Of a stretch of 64,000 nucleotides of DNA, positions 1 through 7,834 are shown piece after piece. The notes under the pieces are model-generated. The model ran no database searches, was not told where the DNA came from, and was given only the letters and a program-made list of their open reading frames with translations. Source of the stretch: Myxococcota bacterium. Its GTDB lineage: Bacteria; Myxococcota_A; Bradymonadia; UBA7976; UBA1532. The stretch's first letter is position 1. The number at the start of each line of letters is the position of its first letter. The translations under genes were made by a program, and so were the position numbers. The DNA lies in the NCBI GenBank assembly GCA_023150895.1, contig JAKLJY010000003.1, positions 88,820-152,819 on the forward strand. The letters run 5' to 3'.

Positions 1-97
1 TCGGCCCGACGACGGCCGTAATGCCGTCGTCGAAGACCACCGTCGTTCGGTGGTAGAACGACTTGAACCCGTGGATGTCGAGGCGTTTGAGCTTCAT
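1..97 (-). CDS. smc: SMC chromosome segregation ATPase, N-terminal fragment (runs off the left edge)
   Basis: Only the first 32 codons lie in the window. The ATG at 97-95 opens a peptide that starts MKLKRLDIHGFKSF and continues to ITAVVGP. This is the N-terminal beta strand, GFKSF turn and lead-in to the Walker A loop of SMC proteins; the GxNGxGKS loop itself is outside the window. SMC forms the condensin that compacts and segregates the chromosome. RecN and SbcC share a similar start, but the GFKSF signature favours SMC. The gene lies 64 bases downstream of a membrane-protein gene read in the same direction and may be co-transcribed with it. Confidence 0.85.
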   Translation of the reverse strand, partial: MKLKRLDIHGFKSFYHRTTVVFDDGITAVVGP

Positions 98-161
98 GGG
101 CGCGCGGACCGGCCCTTATCGCAAAGGCGACGGCGGCGGGCAACGTCTTTGCGGGTGAAGC

Positions 162-956
162 TCAGCGGCCCCCGAGTGCCGTTGCGCCGAGCACGCCGAG
201 CAGCCCGGCCACCCCCAGGGCGAGCGCGAGCTCCCGAGCACGAGGCCGGATGCGGGCTCCGTGTGCGAGGGCGAACCCCACCCCGAGAAACGGCAGCGCC
301 GGGAGTGGCACCTCGACGGCAAGCAGGCCCCCGAGGCAGGTCGCGAATCCGGCCGCCAGGCCCACGACCGACCGGCGGGGGGGGAGGTCGAGGCGTGCGG
401 CCGCGCCGCCGAGGAACCCCGTGAACAGCAGATCGCCCACGCCGAGCAGCGGTGCGGGCGGCGCATCGGTCGTGATCGGTAAGTGGAGCACGACGGCCGA
501 CAGGCTCACCGGCGCCGTTCCGTCGAGAATCGCCCGCGTAACGCCGGCCGGCGCGAGGACGCTGAAGAGGTCCGCGGAAGCCGCCACGACGACGAGCGGC
601 CAGAGATGGGCCGGGTCGACGACCTCGCGGCCGAGCACTGCGCCGACGCTGCACGCGAACCCCAGGAGCAGGGCCCCGTGAACTGCGATCGACAGCGCGT
701 CCGCGGGGGCCAGCACCTGTGCAACAGCCACCACGGCCACGAGGGCGAGCAAGAGCGCCGGCAACCCCCGCCGCCCCTGAAGCATGCACCCGGTGTCAAG
801 TGCCGCGTGAATGGTAATCGCCGCCACGGCCGCAAACGCCAGGGTGTAGACCGCAAGGGCATCGATGCGCGCGGAGGCCGAGAGCGCGTGGGCGCCAGCG
901 TAGGCGAGCAAGTACCACGCGGGCCCGCGCGCGGCGGTGCGAAGTGCGGACGGCAT
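162..956 (-). CDS. Polytopic membrane protein with presenilin/SPP-like GxGD aspartyl protease motifs
   Basis: 264 residues, almost wholly hydrophobic, with about eight or nine predicted transmembrane segments. Three elements recall the presenilin / signal peptide peptidase family of intramembrane aspartyl proteases, in the right order: an Asp at about residue 129 inside a membrane helix (ASADLFSV, where the family has YD), a GVGD motif at 172-175 (family GxGD), and PALPFL at 219-224 (family PAL motif). If real, Asp129 and Asp175 would be the catalytic pair and the protein would cleave membrane helices. The canonical Tyr before the first Asp is missing. The ATG at 956 was chosen because the open frame extends upstream only by overlapping the divergent gene that starts at 1029. 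Membrane protein is certain; the protease assignment is an inference from three short motifs. Confidence 0.6.
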   Translation of the reverse strand: MPSALRTAARGPAWYLLAYAGAHALSASARIDALAVYTLAFAAVAAITIHAALDTGCMLQGRRGLPALLLALVAVVAVAQVLAPADALSIAVHGALLLGFACSVGAVLGREVVDPAHLWPLVVVAASADLFSVLAPAGVTRAILDGTAPVSLSAVVLHLPITTDAPPAPLLGVGDLLFTGFLGGAAARLDLPPRRSVVGLAAGFATCLGGLLAVEVPLPALPFLGVGFALAHGARIRPRARELALALGVAGLLGVLGATALGGR

Positions 957-1028
957 CCGCCGAGCGTCGCCGCGGCCAACGCCACGGTCAAGCGTGACCC
1001 CGCGTCCGGGTGCGAGTAGGCTCGAGAC

Positions 1029-2711
1029 GTGCGCTTCTTCGCTCGTCCCGCGACAGACCTCCGACGCCTCACTGGATGGCCGGCCCTGGCGGCCCTGCTG
1101 GCGGTGGTGATCGTACACGGCCGCGTGTCGCCGGTTCGAGCCGACGGCGAGCTCGTCGTCAAGGCGCGGGCCCGACTGACCGACCTCGAGACGGTGGCGC
1201 GCGGCACCCGGGTCGAGGTCGCCGGCACGCTGCGCGACAACCTGGGGCAACCCGTGGCCCGCGAGCGGTTGGAGATCCGGCTCGACGATGCGCCGCCGGC
1301 GCTCGCGACGAGTGATGCGAGCGGGCGCTTTCTCGTCCGCCTCGTCGCCCGCGCCGAAGGGGCACGGACCGTCCACGTCCGCTTTCCCGGTAGCGCGCTC
1401 CTCGGAGCGGCCGAGGCCGGCGGTCAGGTGACCGTCGGGCGGACGTCGGTCTTGCTGACGTTCGATGCCCCGTCGGAGGTCGAAGCGGCGTTGCCGTTGG
1501 CCTTCGAGGTCCGCGCCACGGATTCTGGTGGCGTCCCGCAGACGGCGCTCGCCGTGAAGCTGACCGTCGATGGAACCGACCTGCCGCCCACCACGACCGG
1601 CCCCGACGGCCGTGCCCGATGGGCGCTGCGTCCACTCTCCCGCGGCCGTCATCTTCTCGTGGCCACCGCCGCGGCGGACGACCTCCACCTCGGGGCGACG
1701 GCGAGCCACACCGTGACCATCTGGTCACCGCTCGCGCTCACGCTCGACCCCCTGCCGGAGCGCCTGGCACCCGGCGAGTCCCTCGTCGCCGACGGCTCGC
1801 TCGAAGGCGCAGAGGGCGAATCGGTGCCGATCGTCCTGACGATCGATGGGGAGCCCCTGGGCGGAACGAGCACGGCCGCTGGCGGAACGTGGCGGATCAC
1901 GGTCAGCGGGGCGGTGCTCCCGGTCGGCCGCATCGAGGTCCGGGCCATGGCGGCACCGACGACCCCCGGCTTTCGGCCGACGTTCTCCGAACGGCAGTTC
2001 GTCGAGGTCCTCGCGCCCCCCCCGCCATCGGTCGCCTGGGTCCTCGTCCCGGTGTGCCTGGGCGCCGTCGCAGCCGGCCTCGCAGGATGGCGGCGGCGCG
2101 CCCCGGCCGTCCGCCCGGCGACCGCCCCCGACGGATCCGGCGCCGTGTCGCCGCCCGCGTTTGCCCGTGCCGCCGCCACGCCCGATCCCGCGCTGCGGGT
2201 CGAGGTCCGAGACGCGGTGACCCTGAAGCCGGTCCCGGGTGCCGTGTGTCGCCTGCTCGGTGGCCCTGCCGATGGCCCGGAGGTGTCCGTCACGGCCGAT
2301 GACGTCGGTCGGGCCCGTCTATCGGGAATCGGCGAGACGCTCGCGGTCGACGCCGAAGGGTATGCACCGGCTCGTCATGCCTGCCCCGTCCCCCCGGGCG
2401 GCGCGGTCGTCGTGCATCTGCTGACCCGCCGAGCACGCATCCAGGCCTGCCACGAAGAGCTTCTGCGCGTGGCCGGACGCCCCGTCCTGCGGTTCGGCCG
2501 CGAAACGCCGGCGCAGTCGGCGCACGCGCTCCGGGAACGTGGGGCGCCGGGCGAGCTGGTCGATGCGTTCACTGCGGCGGTCGAGCGTGGCTGTTTCGGC
2601 CCCGCCGAGCCCGGGCCGGAGGACCTTTCCGCCGTCGAGGCCGCAGGCGACGCGCTCCGGGTCTTCTTCGATGCGACGTCACCGGCGGTTCGCCGCGGAG
2701 CCCGGTCATGA
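1029..2711 (+). CDS. Membrane-anchored protein with Ig-like repeats, MoxR operon
   Basis: 560 residues from a GTG start. There is an N-terminal signal or anchor (about residues 15-38), then tandem beta-rich segments of 80-90 residues with Ig-like/carboxypeptidase-regulatory features (for example SDASGRFLVRL and GPDGRARWAL), one transmembrane helix near residues 335-355 (VAWVLVPVCLGAVAAGLAGW), another regulatory-like beta domain, and a helical C-terminus resembling the cytosolic tail of DUF4129 proteins. It opens a translationally coupled operon with DUF4350, MoxR and DUF58 genes; its stop overlaps the next start (ATGATGA). Proteins of this kind accompany MoxR ATPases and are thought to take part in envelope protein maturation. 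The exact role is unknown. The start is divergent from the membrane protein at 162-956, leaving 72 bases for two promoters. Confidence 0.75.
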   Translation: MRFFARPATDLRRLTGWPALAALLAVVIVHGRVSPVRADGELVVKARARLTDLETVARGTRVEVAGTLRDNLGQPVARERLEIRLDDAPPALATSDASGRFLVRLVARAEGARTVHVRFPGSALLGAAEAGGQVTVGRTSVLLTFDAPSEVEAALPLAFEVRATDSGGVPQTALAVKLTVDGTDLPPTTTGPDGRARWALRPLSRGRHLLVATAAADDLHLGATASHTVTIWSPLALTLDPLPERLAPGESLVADGSLEGAEGESVPIVLTIDGEPLGGTSTAAGGTWRITVSGAVLPVGRIEVRAMAAPTTPGFRPTFSERQFVEVLAPPPPSVAWVLVPVCLGAVAAGLAGWRRRAPAVRPATAPDGSGAVSPPAFARAAATPDPALRVEVRDAVTLKPVPGAVCRLLGGPADGPEVSVTADDVGRARLSGIGETLAVDAEGYAPARHACPVPPGGAVVVHLLTRRARIQACHEELLRVAGRPVLRFGRETPAQSAHALRERGAPGELVDAFTAAVERGCFGPAEPGPEDLSAVEAAGDALRVFFDATSPAVRRGARS

Positions 2712-3781
2712 TGACCTCGCCTTCCCGCCTGGCGCCCTCACACCGGTCGACGATCACCCCGGGCCGGGACACCCCGCCCGACCCTTCGGCGGTCGTCCCG
2801 CCGAGCGCCCGGCCTCGGGGCGCCTCCGCCCGGTGGACCCGCCTCGCCGTGTTCGCCGCCGTCGCCGGCCTCGCCCTCTTCGTTCGGATACCCGTGGCCA
2901 CGGCGACCGCGGAGCCGCCGGGGGTGGAGGTCGAGAATCCGGATTGGGACGGGCTGACTCGCTGGTACGGCGCCGCGCGGTCCGCGCGCATTGACGTCCG
3001 CCCCGGTCCGCTGGCGCTGGATACACTTCCGCCGAAGGCAGCGGTGGCCCTGATCGCGCCGGAGGTGCCGCCCCCTGCCGACGCGCTGCTTCGGTTCGTG
3101 CGGGAGGGTGGTCGCCTGCTGGTCGCCGACGAGGGCGACGGCGCGGCGACGCTGTATGGCGCGTTGGGCCTGCGACTCGTCCCCGCCCCGGCGGGCGGCG
3201 TGCTCCCGTTGCCCGGCGTCCCGGGCGTCGGCGTCCTGACGCCCCGGGCGACCGGGGTGTTCGACGGGGTCGGGCGTCTGTTCGTCAATCACCCCGCCGC
3301 GTTCGCGCCTGTCGAGTACGACGCCGCCGTGCGCTTCAGCGACGGCACCCCGTTCGCATTTCATGTCGCGGTCGGGCAGGGTGCGGTCCTCGCGGTCGCC
3401 GATTCGAGCGTGTTCATCAACCTCATGCAGACAGTCCCGGACAACGCCCGATTCGCCGCCAATGTGATGGGCTGGCTCAGCGAGGACGGTGCCCGACCCG
3501 TGATGCTCCTCGCCGGGCACGACGCGGTGACCGGTGAGTACGCCGGCGTGGCCCCCCCGGATGAAGCCCTCAGCGGGCCCGCGGCCGTCAACCGCCTGGT
3601 CGAGAAGCTCTCGAGCGCACGACCGGACGACCCCCTGATCCGCATTTTTGTCGCGCTGCTGCTCGCCGCTGCCTGTATCTATGCGTTGGCGGTCTTTCCC
3701 GGGCCCGCCGCCCCCGATCGCCGGCCGGGTCCTCGCCTCCCGCCGCCCCCGCCGACCGCCCCGAGGAGACGCCCCCGATGA
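2708..3781 (+). CDS. DUF4350 domain-containing membrane protein
   Basis: 357 residues. Layout: a Pro-rich cytosolic head, a transmembrane helix near 45-65, a soluble alpha/beta domain, and a second helix near 318-338 followed by a Pro/Arg-rich tail. The soluble domain has the glutamine-amidotransferase-like fold of DUF4350, seen in FVREGGRLLVADEGDGA and the later GQGAVLAVADSSVFIN strand. Typical members sit between a DUF4129 protein and a MoxR ATPase, as here. The ATG overlaps the upstream stop, and the stop overlaps the MoxR start (ATGA), so translation is coupled on both sides. No catalytic cysteine triad is visible, so a binding role is more likely than catalysis. Confidence 0.8.
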   Translation: MMTSPSRLAPSHRSTITPGRDTPPDPSAVVPPSARPRGASARWTRLAVFAAVAGLALFVRIPVATATAEPPGVEVENPDWDGLTRWYGAARSARIDVRPGPLALDTLPPKAAVALIAPEVPPPADALLRFVREGGRLLVADEGDGAATLYGALGLRLVPAPAGGVLPLPGVPGVGVLTPRATGVFDGVGRLFVNHPAAFAPVEYDAAVRFSDGTPFAFHVAVGQGAVLAVADSSVFINLMQTVPDNARFAANVMGWLSEDGARPVMLLAGHDAVTGEYAGVAPPDEALSGPAAVNRLVEKLSSARPDDPLIRIFVALLLAAACIYALAVFPGPAAPDRRPGPRLPPPPPTAPRRRPR

Positions 3782-4731
3782 CCGTCACGCCGGCCCATGC
3801 GCCCGCGCTTCGCAAGCGCATCCACGACGCCCTCTCTCGGGTCTGGATTGGCCCGGCCGAAACGCTCGACCTGCTCCTGACCGCCCTCGTCGCCCCGGGC
3901 CACGTCCTGCTCGAGGGCGTTCCCGGTGTGGCCAAGACGACGCTCGCGCGGGCGTTCACCTCGACGCTCGGCGGCGACTTCCGGCGGATCCAGTTCACGC
4001 CCGACCTCCTCCCGGCCGACATCACGGGGGCCTACATTCTCAACCAGCGGGATCAGGCGTTCGTCCTTCGCCGGGGTCCCGTGTTCGCGCACGTCGTTCT
4101 CGGCGACGAGATCAACCGGGCGCCCGCGAAGACGCAGTCGGCCCTGCTGGAGGCGATGCAAGAGCAACAGGTCACCATCGAGGGCGACACGCTCCCGCTG
4201 CCGGACCCGTTTCTGGTGCTGGCCACGCAGAACCCGCTCGAGCAAGAGGGGGTCTACCCGCTCCCCGAGGCGCAGGTCGATCGCTTCTTGTTGAAGATTG
4301 AGATCGGCTACCCGACGACCCCCGACGAACGCCGGATGCTCGAGACGTACGATCAACCCGTGCCCCACGTCCCGCAGGTGCTCGACCCGGCGGGAATCCT
4401 CGCCCTCCGGGCGGCGTCGGCCAGCCTGCACGTCTCCGGCGAAATCAAGGACTACATCGTCGCGATGGTGTCCGCGACGCGGACCCACCCGCGCGTGCGG
4501 CTCGGCGCAAGCCCGCGCGCCGCGCTCGGGCTGATGCGGGCGGCGAAAGCGATGGCGTTCTGGAGCGGCCGGGACTTCGTCTTGCCCGACGACGTCCGGG
4601 CGCTCGCCGGGGCGGTGCTCGGGCACCGGCTGATCGTCACGCCCGAAGCCGAGCTCGACGGCTTCTCCGGTCGAGATGCCGTCGACGATACCCTCCGGGG
4701 CGTCCCGTTCCGGGGTCCCGGTTCACGCTGA
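3778..4731 (+). CDS. MoxR-family AAA+ ATPase
   Basis: 317 residues, the usual MoxR length. Walker A is GVPGVAKTTLARA near residues 45-57 and Walker B is VVLGDEINRAPAKTQSALLE near 107-126. Sensor 1 lies in LATQNPLEQEGVYPLPEAQ, and the C-terminal lid (AAA lid 2) contains GASPRAALGLMRAAKA. MoxR ATPases act as chaperones that mature or insert metal centres and protein complexes, working with VWA or DUF58 partners. Here the DUF58 partner follows 10 bases downstream and DUF4350 precedes with an ATGA overlap, the standard arrangement. Substrate unknown. Confidence 0.95.
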   Translation: MTVTPAHAPALRKRIHDALSRVWIGPAETLDLLLTALVAPGHVLLEGVPGVAKTTLARAFTSTLGGDFRRIQFTPDLLPADITGAYILNQRDQAFVLRRGPVFAHVVLGDEINRAPAKTQSALLEAMQEQQVTIEGDTLPLPDPFLVLATQNPLEQEGVYPLPEAQVDRFLLKIEIGYPTTPDERRMLETYDQPVPHVPQVLDPAGILALRAASASLHVSGEIKDYIVAMVSATRTHPRVRLGASPRAALGLMRAAKAMAFWSGRDFVLPDDVRALAGAVLGHRLIVTPEAELDGFSGRDAVDDTLRGVPFRGPGSR

Positions 4732-4741
4732 GGGCCGGTCG

Positions 4742-6316
4742 ATGACCCCTGAGCCGCCCGAACACGAGACGCGCTTGAATCGGCGCGGTCGCGTGACCGC
4801 GGCCGGCGGCGTCGTGCTGCTCTTCGTCGGGGCCACTTCGGGGGCCCCCTGGGTCGCCGTCGCGGGCGCCGCACTCCTGGCGATGTGCGCGCGGGCGCTG
4901 GTCCGCGGCCGGCGGCTGGCCCGGGCGTTGGCTGCGACCGAGACCGCGTTCGCCGACGGCGCGGCCCCCCTCGCCCCGTGCGGCGTCCCCCGAACGCTTC
5001 GAGTCCGGCTCACGACTTCGGACGCCCCCCTGCGGGCGCTGAACATCGAAACCGTCGTCTCGGGCCCGGGCGAGGCGTTCATCCCGTCGCAGACGCTCGA
5101 TGTCCCGGCCCGTGCAACCGGTGTCCTGACGCTGACCCTCACACCGGATCGCGCGGGGCTCTGGCATGTCTGGGGCTTCGTCCTCAGCGCCGGTGATCGG
5201 CTCGGACTGGTCACGCACCGAACCTGGCGTGCGCAGTCCGCCTTCCTGCACGCGGGCCCCCGCCCGGTCTCCCGTGCGATCGGCGCCACGGTCCTTCAGC
5301 GGATTGGCGCGGTCCGTGACCGGGAAGGCCGGCACCTCGATCGCCAGAACGGCACGGGCCTCGAACTCCGCGAGCTCCGCGACTACGTCCCCGGGGATCC
5401 GCTCAAGGCCGTGGCCTGGAAGGCGTCGGCGCGCCGGGGACGATGGCTCGTCCGTGCATACGAGGACGAGTCGATGCGGCGCTTCCAGGTGGTGCTCGAC
5501 ATCGGGCCGGCCATGCGGCGCGGCCCCGTTGGAGATGCACCGCTCGATCGCGGGATTGACCTCGCCGCCGAGCTCTTCCGCCTCGCCGTTGCGGAGCGGG
5601 TCGGCCTGACGACGTACGACGGGCGGGTCGTTGCCCACCTCCGTCCCGATACCGGACGGGCGCACGGCCACCGTCTCCTCCAGCAGCTCCTCGACGTGAC
5701 CCGGGTCGTCGACGAGGACCTGACCGAGATCACCGACGCCGAACTCTTCGCCCGCGTCGGGGCGCTCCTCGACGCCGCCGGGGGACCCTCCCTGCGCCGT
5801 CTTCCCCCGCCGCCGGCGCGACTGGCCCAGCCCGAGGCCCTCGTCGATCCCGTTCGGGAGATCTACGACGAGTCCGCCATCTTCTCGGCCGTGAGCCAGG
5901 CCATCGTCCGGGAACGCGACCGGGGTCACGCCATGCTCTTCGGCAAGGCCCGGCCGGCGCGGGATCTCGCGTCCGCGCGGCTCAGACTCTTCTGTGCGCT
6001 CTTCGCCATCCCGATCGCCTATCGCCGCAGCGACGCCCCCGAGCGGCGAGATCGCGGCCTCGCCGCCGCGATCACGCGGAACCTGCTGACCGGCGGAGCG
6101 GAGACGCTCGTGCTGCTCTCCACGCTCGACGGCCTGTCGCCCGGCGGCGACGCCGTGCGGGCGCTCGGGCTTTGCCGGGCCCGAAAACGCCGCGTCGTCG
6201 CGGTCGCGCTCGGGGCAGGGCTCGAACCCGCCACGCGCAGAGCGCTGCAGGCGGCGGGTGTGACCGTGATCGAACCCGATGGGATCGTGGAAAAGATCCA
6301 GGCGACGTCCGCGTAA
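4742..6316 (+). CDS. DUF58 domain-containing protein
   Basis: 524 residues. Two adjacent N-terminal hydrophobic segments (about 17-55) form a membrane hairpin, followed by a beta-rich domain. The DUF58 signature lies near residue 215 (GLELRELRDYVPGDPLKAV then WKASARRGRWLVR), after which comes a VWA-like alpha/beta domain with VVLDIG where VWA proteins hold the first metal-site strand. Partner of the upstream MoxR ATPase. The ATG at 4742 was chosen over an in-frame start at 4676 that would lie inside moxR; it lies 10 bases past the MoxR stop. It is the last clear member of the coupled operon. Confidence 0.88.
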   Translation: MTPEPPEHETRLNRRGRVTAAGGVVLLFVGATSGAPWVAVAGAALLAMCARALVRGRRLARALAATETAFADGAAPLAPCGVPRTLRVRLTTSDAPLRALNIETVVSGPGEAFIPSQTLDVPARATGVLTLTLTPDRAGLWHVWGFVLSAGDRLGLVTHRTWRAQSAFLHAGPRPVSRAIGATVLQRIGAVRDREGRHLDRQNGTGLELRELRDYVPGDPLKAVAWKASARRGRWLVRAYEDESMRRFQVVLDIGPAMRRGPVGDAPLDRGIDLAAELFRLAVAERVGLTTYDGRVVAHLRPDTGRAHGHRLLQQLLDVTRVVDEDLTEITDAELFARVGALLDAAGGPSLRRLPPPPARLAQPEALVDPVREIYDESAIFSAVSQAIVRERDRGHAMLFGKARPARDLASARLRLFCALFAIPIAYRRSDAPERRDRGLAAAITRNLLTGGAETLVLLSTLDGLSPGGDAVRALGLCRARKRRVVAVALGAGLEPATRRALQAAGVTVIEPDGIVEKIQATSA

Positions 6317-6366
6317 ACATCGGGTATGGACCGAGACCACATGCCCACTCTACCGGCGAGGCTTCC

Positions 6367-7164
6367 ATGAACGACGCAGAGTCCGGCATCGACGTGTGGT
6401 TGCGTCGCGCAGGCCGCGCGTCCGCCTCGAGGCCCGAGCCGGAGACCCACCCGGATGAGGGCCTCTGGCGCGCGTGGCGCGATGGCGGGCTTCCGCCGGC
6501 GGACGAGGCCGCGCTCGACGCTCACTTCGCGGCCTGCGGAGCGTGCCGAGCGGCCGTTCGCGCGTGGGCGCGTGGCGTCCCGCCCGAGCGACTCACCGCC
6601 ATCACGGAGGCGAGCCTCGCCGCCCTCCCCCGCGCGCGACCGCGGTGGTCCGTCCCGTTGGCCCTCGGCGGCCTGGCCGCGGCCGCCGCGGTCACGCTCA
6701 CGATCGTCGTCCCTCGTGATCCGACGGCGCCCCCGCCGGCCTCCTACGAAATCGGAGAACTCACGGGCCCCCGGCAGTCCGCCCGTGGTCCAACCGCGGT
6801 GGGCGATCTCGTCCTGCCCGAGGCCGAGTTCTCGGTAACGCTTCGCCCGGTCGCCACCCTCACCGGACCGGCGCCGCTGATGCGGGCGTATGCGGCCGTC
6901 GGCGCTGGTGCGCGCCTCGTGCCGCTCCCGGAGGCGGCCATCGTCTGGTCGCGCGACGGCAGCGTGACGCTGCGTGGTCGGGCGGACGGTTTGTTCGGCC
7001 CGGCGCCCGAGGCCGCGACGTCCCTCGAGCTCGCGTTCGTCTTCGCGACGACCCCAGCCGCGCTCGAAGCCTTCGACCCGGCGCATGCGGACGCGGCGGC
7101 ATCGACGGAGCGCCGCATCGAACGTATCCGGTTGCGCTACGGCCGCGCCGACCAGGGGCCCTGA
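6367..7164 (+). CDS. Anti-sigma factor with zinc-finger (ZAS/zf-HC2) motif
   Basis: 265 residues. An HxxxCxxC motif (HFAACGACRAAV) at about residues 55-66 is the zinc-binding anti-sigma (ZAS) signature. One transmembrane helix follows at about 98-120 (ALGGLAAAAAVTLTIVV), then a periplasmic beta-rich domain. This is the layout of a membrane anti-sigma factor that holds an ECF sigma factor until a signal arrives. The sigma gene begins 4 bases after its stop, so the anti-sigma gene comes first, the reverse of the commonest order. The start follows a 50-base gap after the DUF58 gene, so it could be the distal part of the MoxR operon. Confidence 0.8.
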   Translation: MNDAESGIDVWLRRAGRASASRPEPETHPDEGLWRAWRDGGLPPADEAALDAHFAACGACRAAVRAWARGVPPERLTAITEASLAALPRARPRWSVPLALGGLAAAAAVTLTIVVPRDPTAPPPASYEIGELTGPRQSARGPTAVGDLVLPEAEFSVTLRPVATLTGPAPLMRAYAAVGAGARLVPLPEAAIVWSRDGSVTLRGRADGLFGPAPEAATSLELAFVFATTPAALEAFDPAHADAAASTERRIERIRLRYGRADQGP

Positions 7165-7168
7165 ACGC

Positions 7169-7834
7169 ATGCTGCTGATCGCCCTCCTCCCGATCTGGCC
7201 GCTCCTGACCGCGGTTGCGGCGGTCGTGAGCATCGAGGCTGCCCGAACGCGCGAGCAGCTCCGCCGCGCGCTCGCGGGCGACCGACAGGCGATGCAGGCA
7301 CTCGTTCACCGGCTCTTCCCGGTGGTGCATGCCCGTACGGAGGCCTTCGTGCGACGACGCGCGACCGGCCGCATCGACGCCTCCGACGGGCAGGATGTCG
7401 CGCAGGACGTGTGGCTGACCCTTCTGCGCGATGGCGGTCGCGCACTGATGAGTTGGGATCCGGACCGGGGCATGTCCCTCGAGGGGTATGTGGGGCTCCT
7501 GACCCAACGCGAACTCTGGGGCCGGGTCCGTGCCGCGTCGGCCGACAAGCGAGGCAGCGGGCAGGCGGGCGCTGCGCTCGACGACGAAATGGCCGCCGCA
7601 CCGGGCGATCCGGAGCAGACGATCGCCGACCGGGATCTGCTCGAGCGCGTCACCCGCCACCTGGCGGTCACGCTGCCCGAGCGCGGCCGCCTGGTCTTCT
7701 CGCTGCTCTACGAGGACGAGTGCTCGCCCACCGAGGCCGCCGCCACCCTCGGGGTCAATCTGCAGGTCGTCTACAACTGGCAGTTCAAGATCCGCCAGTT
7801 GGCTCAGGCGTACCTGGAAGCCGCCGCCGGCTGA
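7169..7834 (+). CDS. ECF-type RNA polymerase sigma factor with a hydrophobic N-terminus
   Basis: 221 residues from the ATG at 7169. Sigma region 2 covers about residues 30-110 with the conserved DGQDVAQDVWLTLLR core, and region 4 about 160-215 with the helix-turn-helix LSPTEAAATLGV-like segment (SPTEAAATLGVNLQVV) and a final YNWQFKIRQL recognition helix. The first 24 residues (LLIALLPIWPLLTAVAAVVS) form a strong membrane helix, which is unusual for a sigma factor; a GTG at about 7226 would remove it. The anti-sigma gene sits 4 bases upstream. The 3' end overlaps the convergent histidine kinase gene by 31 bases. Confidence 0.82.
   Translation: MLLIALLPIWPLLTAVAAVVSIEAARTREQLRRALAGDRQAMQALVHRLFPVVHARTEAFVRRRATGRIDASDGQDVAQDVWLTLLRDGGRALMSWDPDRGMSLEGYVGLLTQRELWGRVRAASADKRGSGQAGAALDDEMAAAPGDPEQTIADRDLLERVTRHLAVTLPERGRLVFSLLYEDECSPTEAAATLGVNLQVVYNWQFKIRQLAQAYLEAAAG

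Noticed and set aside
50..424. Arg-rich open frames on both strands in the first kilobase
   Set aside because: They are shadows of smc and the membrane protein; no ribosome site or domain.
957..1709. Upstream extension of the membrane protein frame on the minus strand
   Set aside because: It would overlap the whole 5' part of the divergent Ig-like gene, and its translation is Arg-rich and unlike the hydrophobic downstream part.
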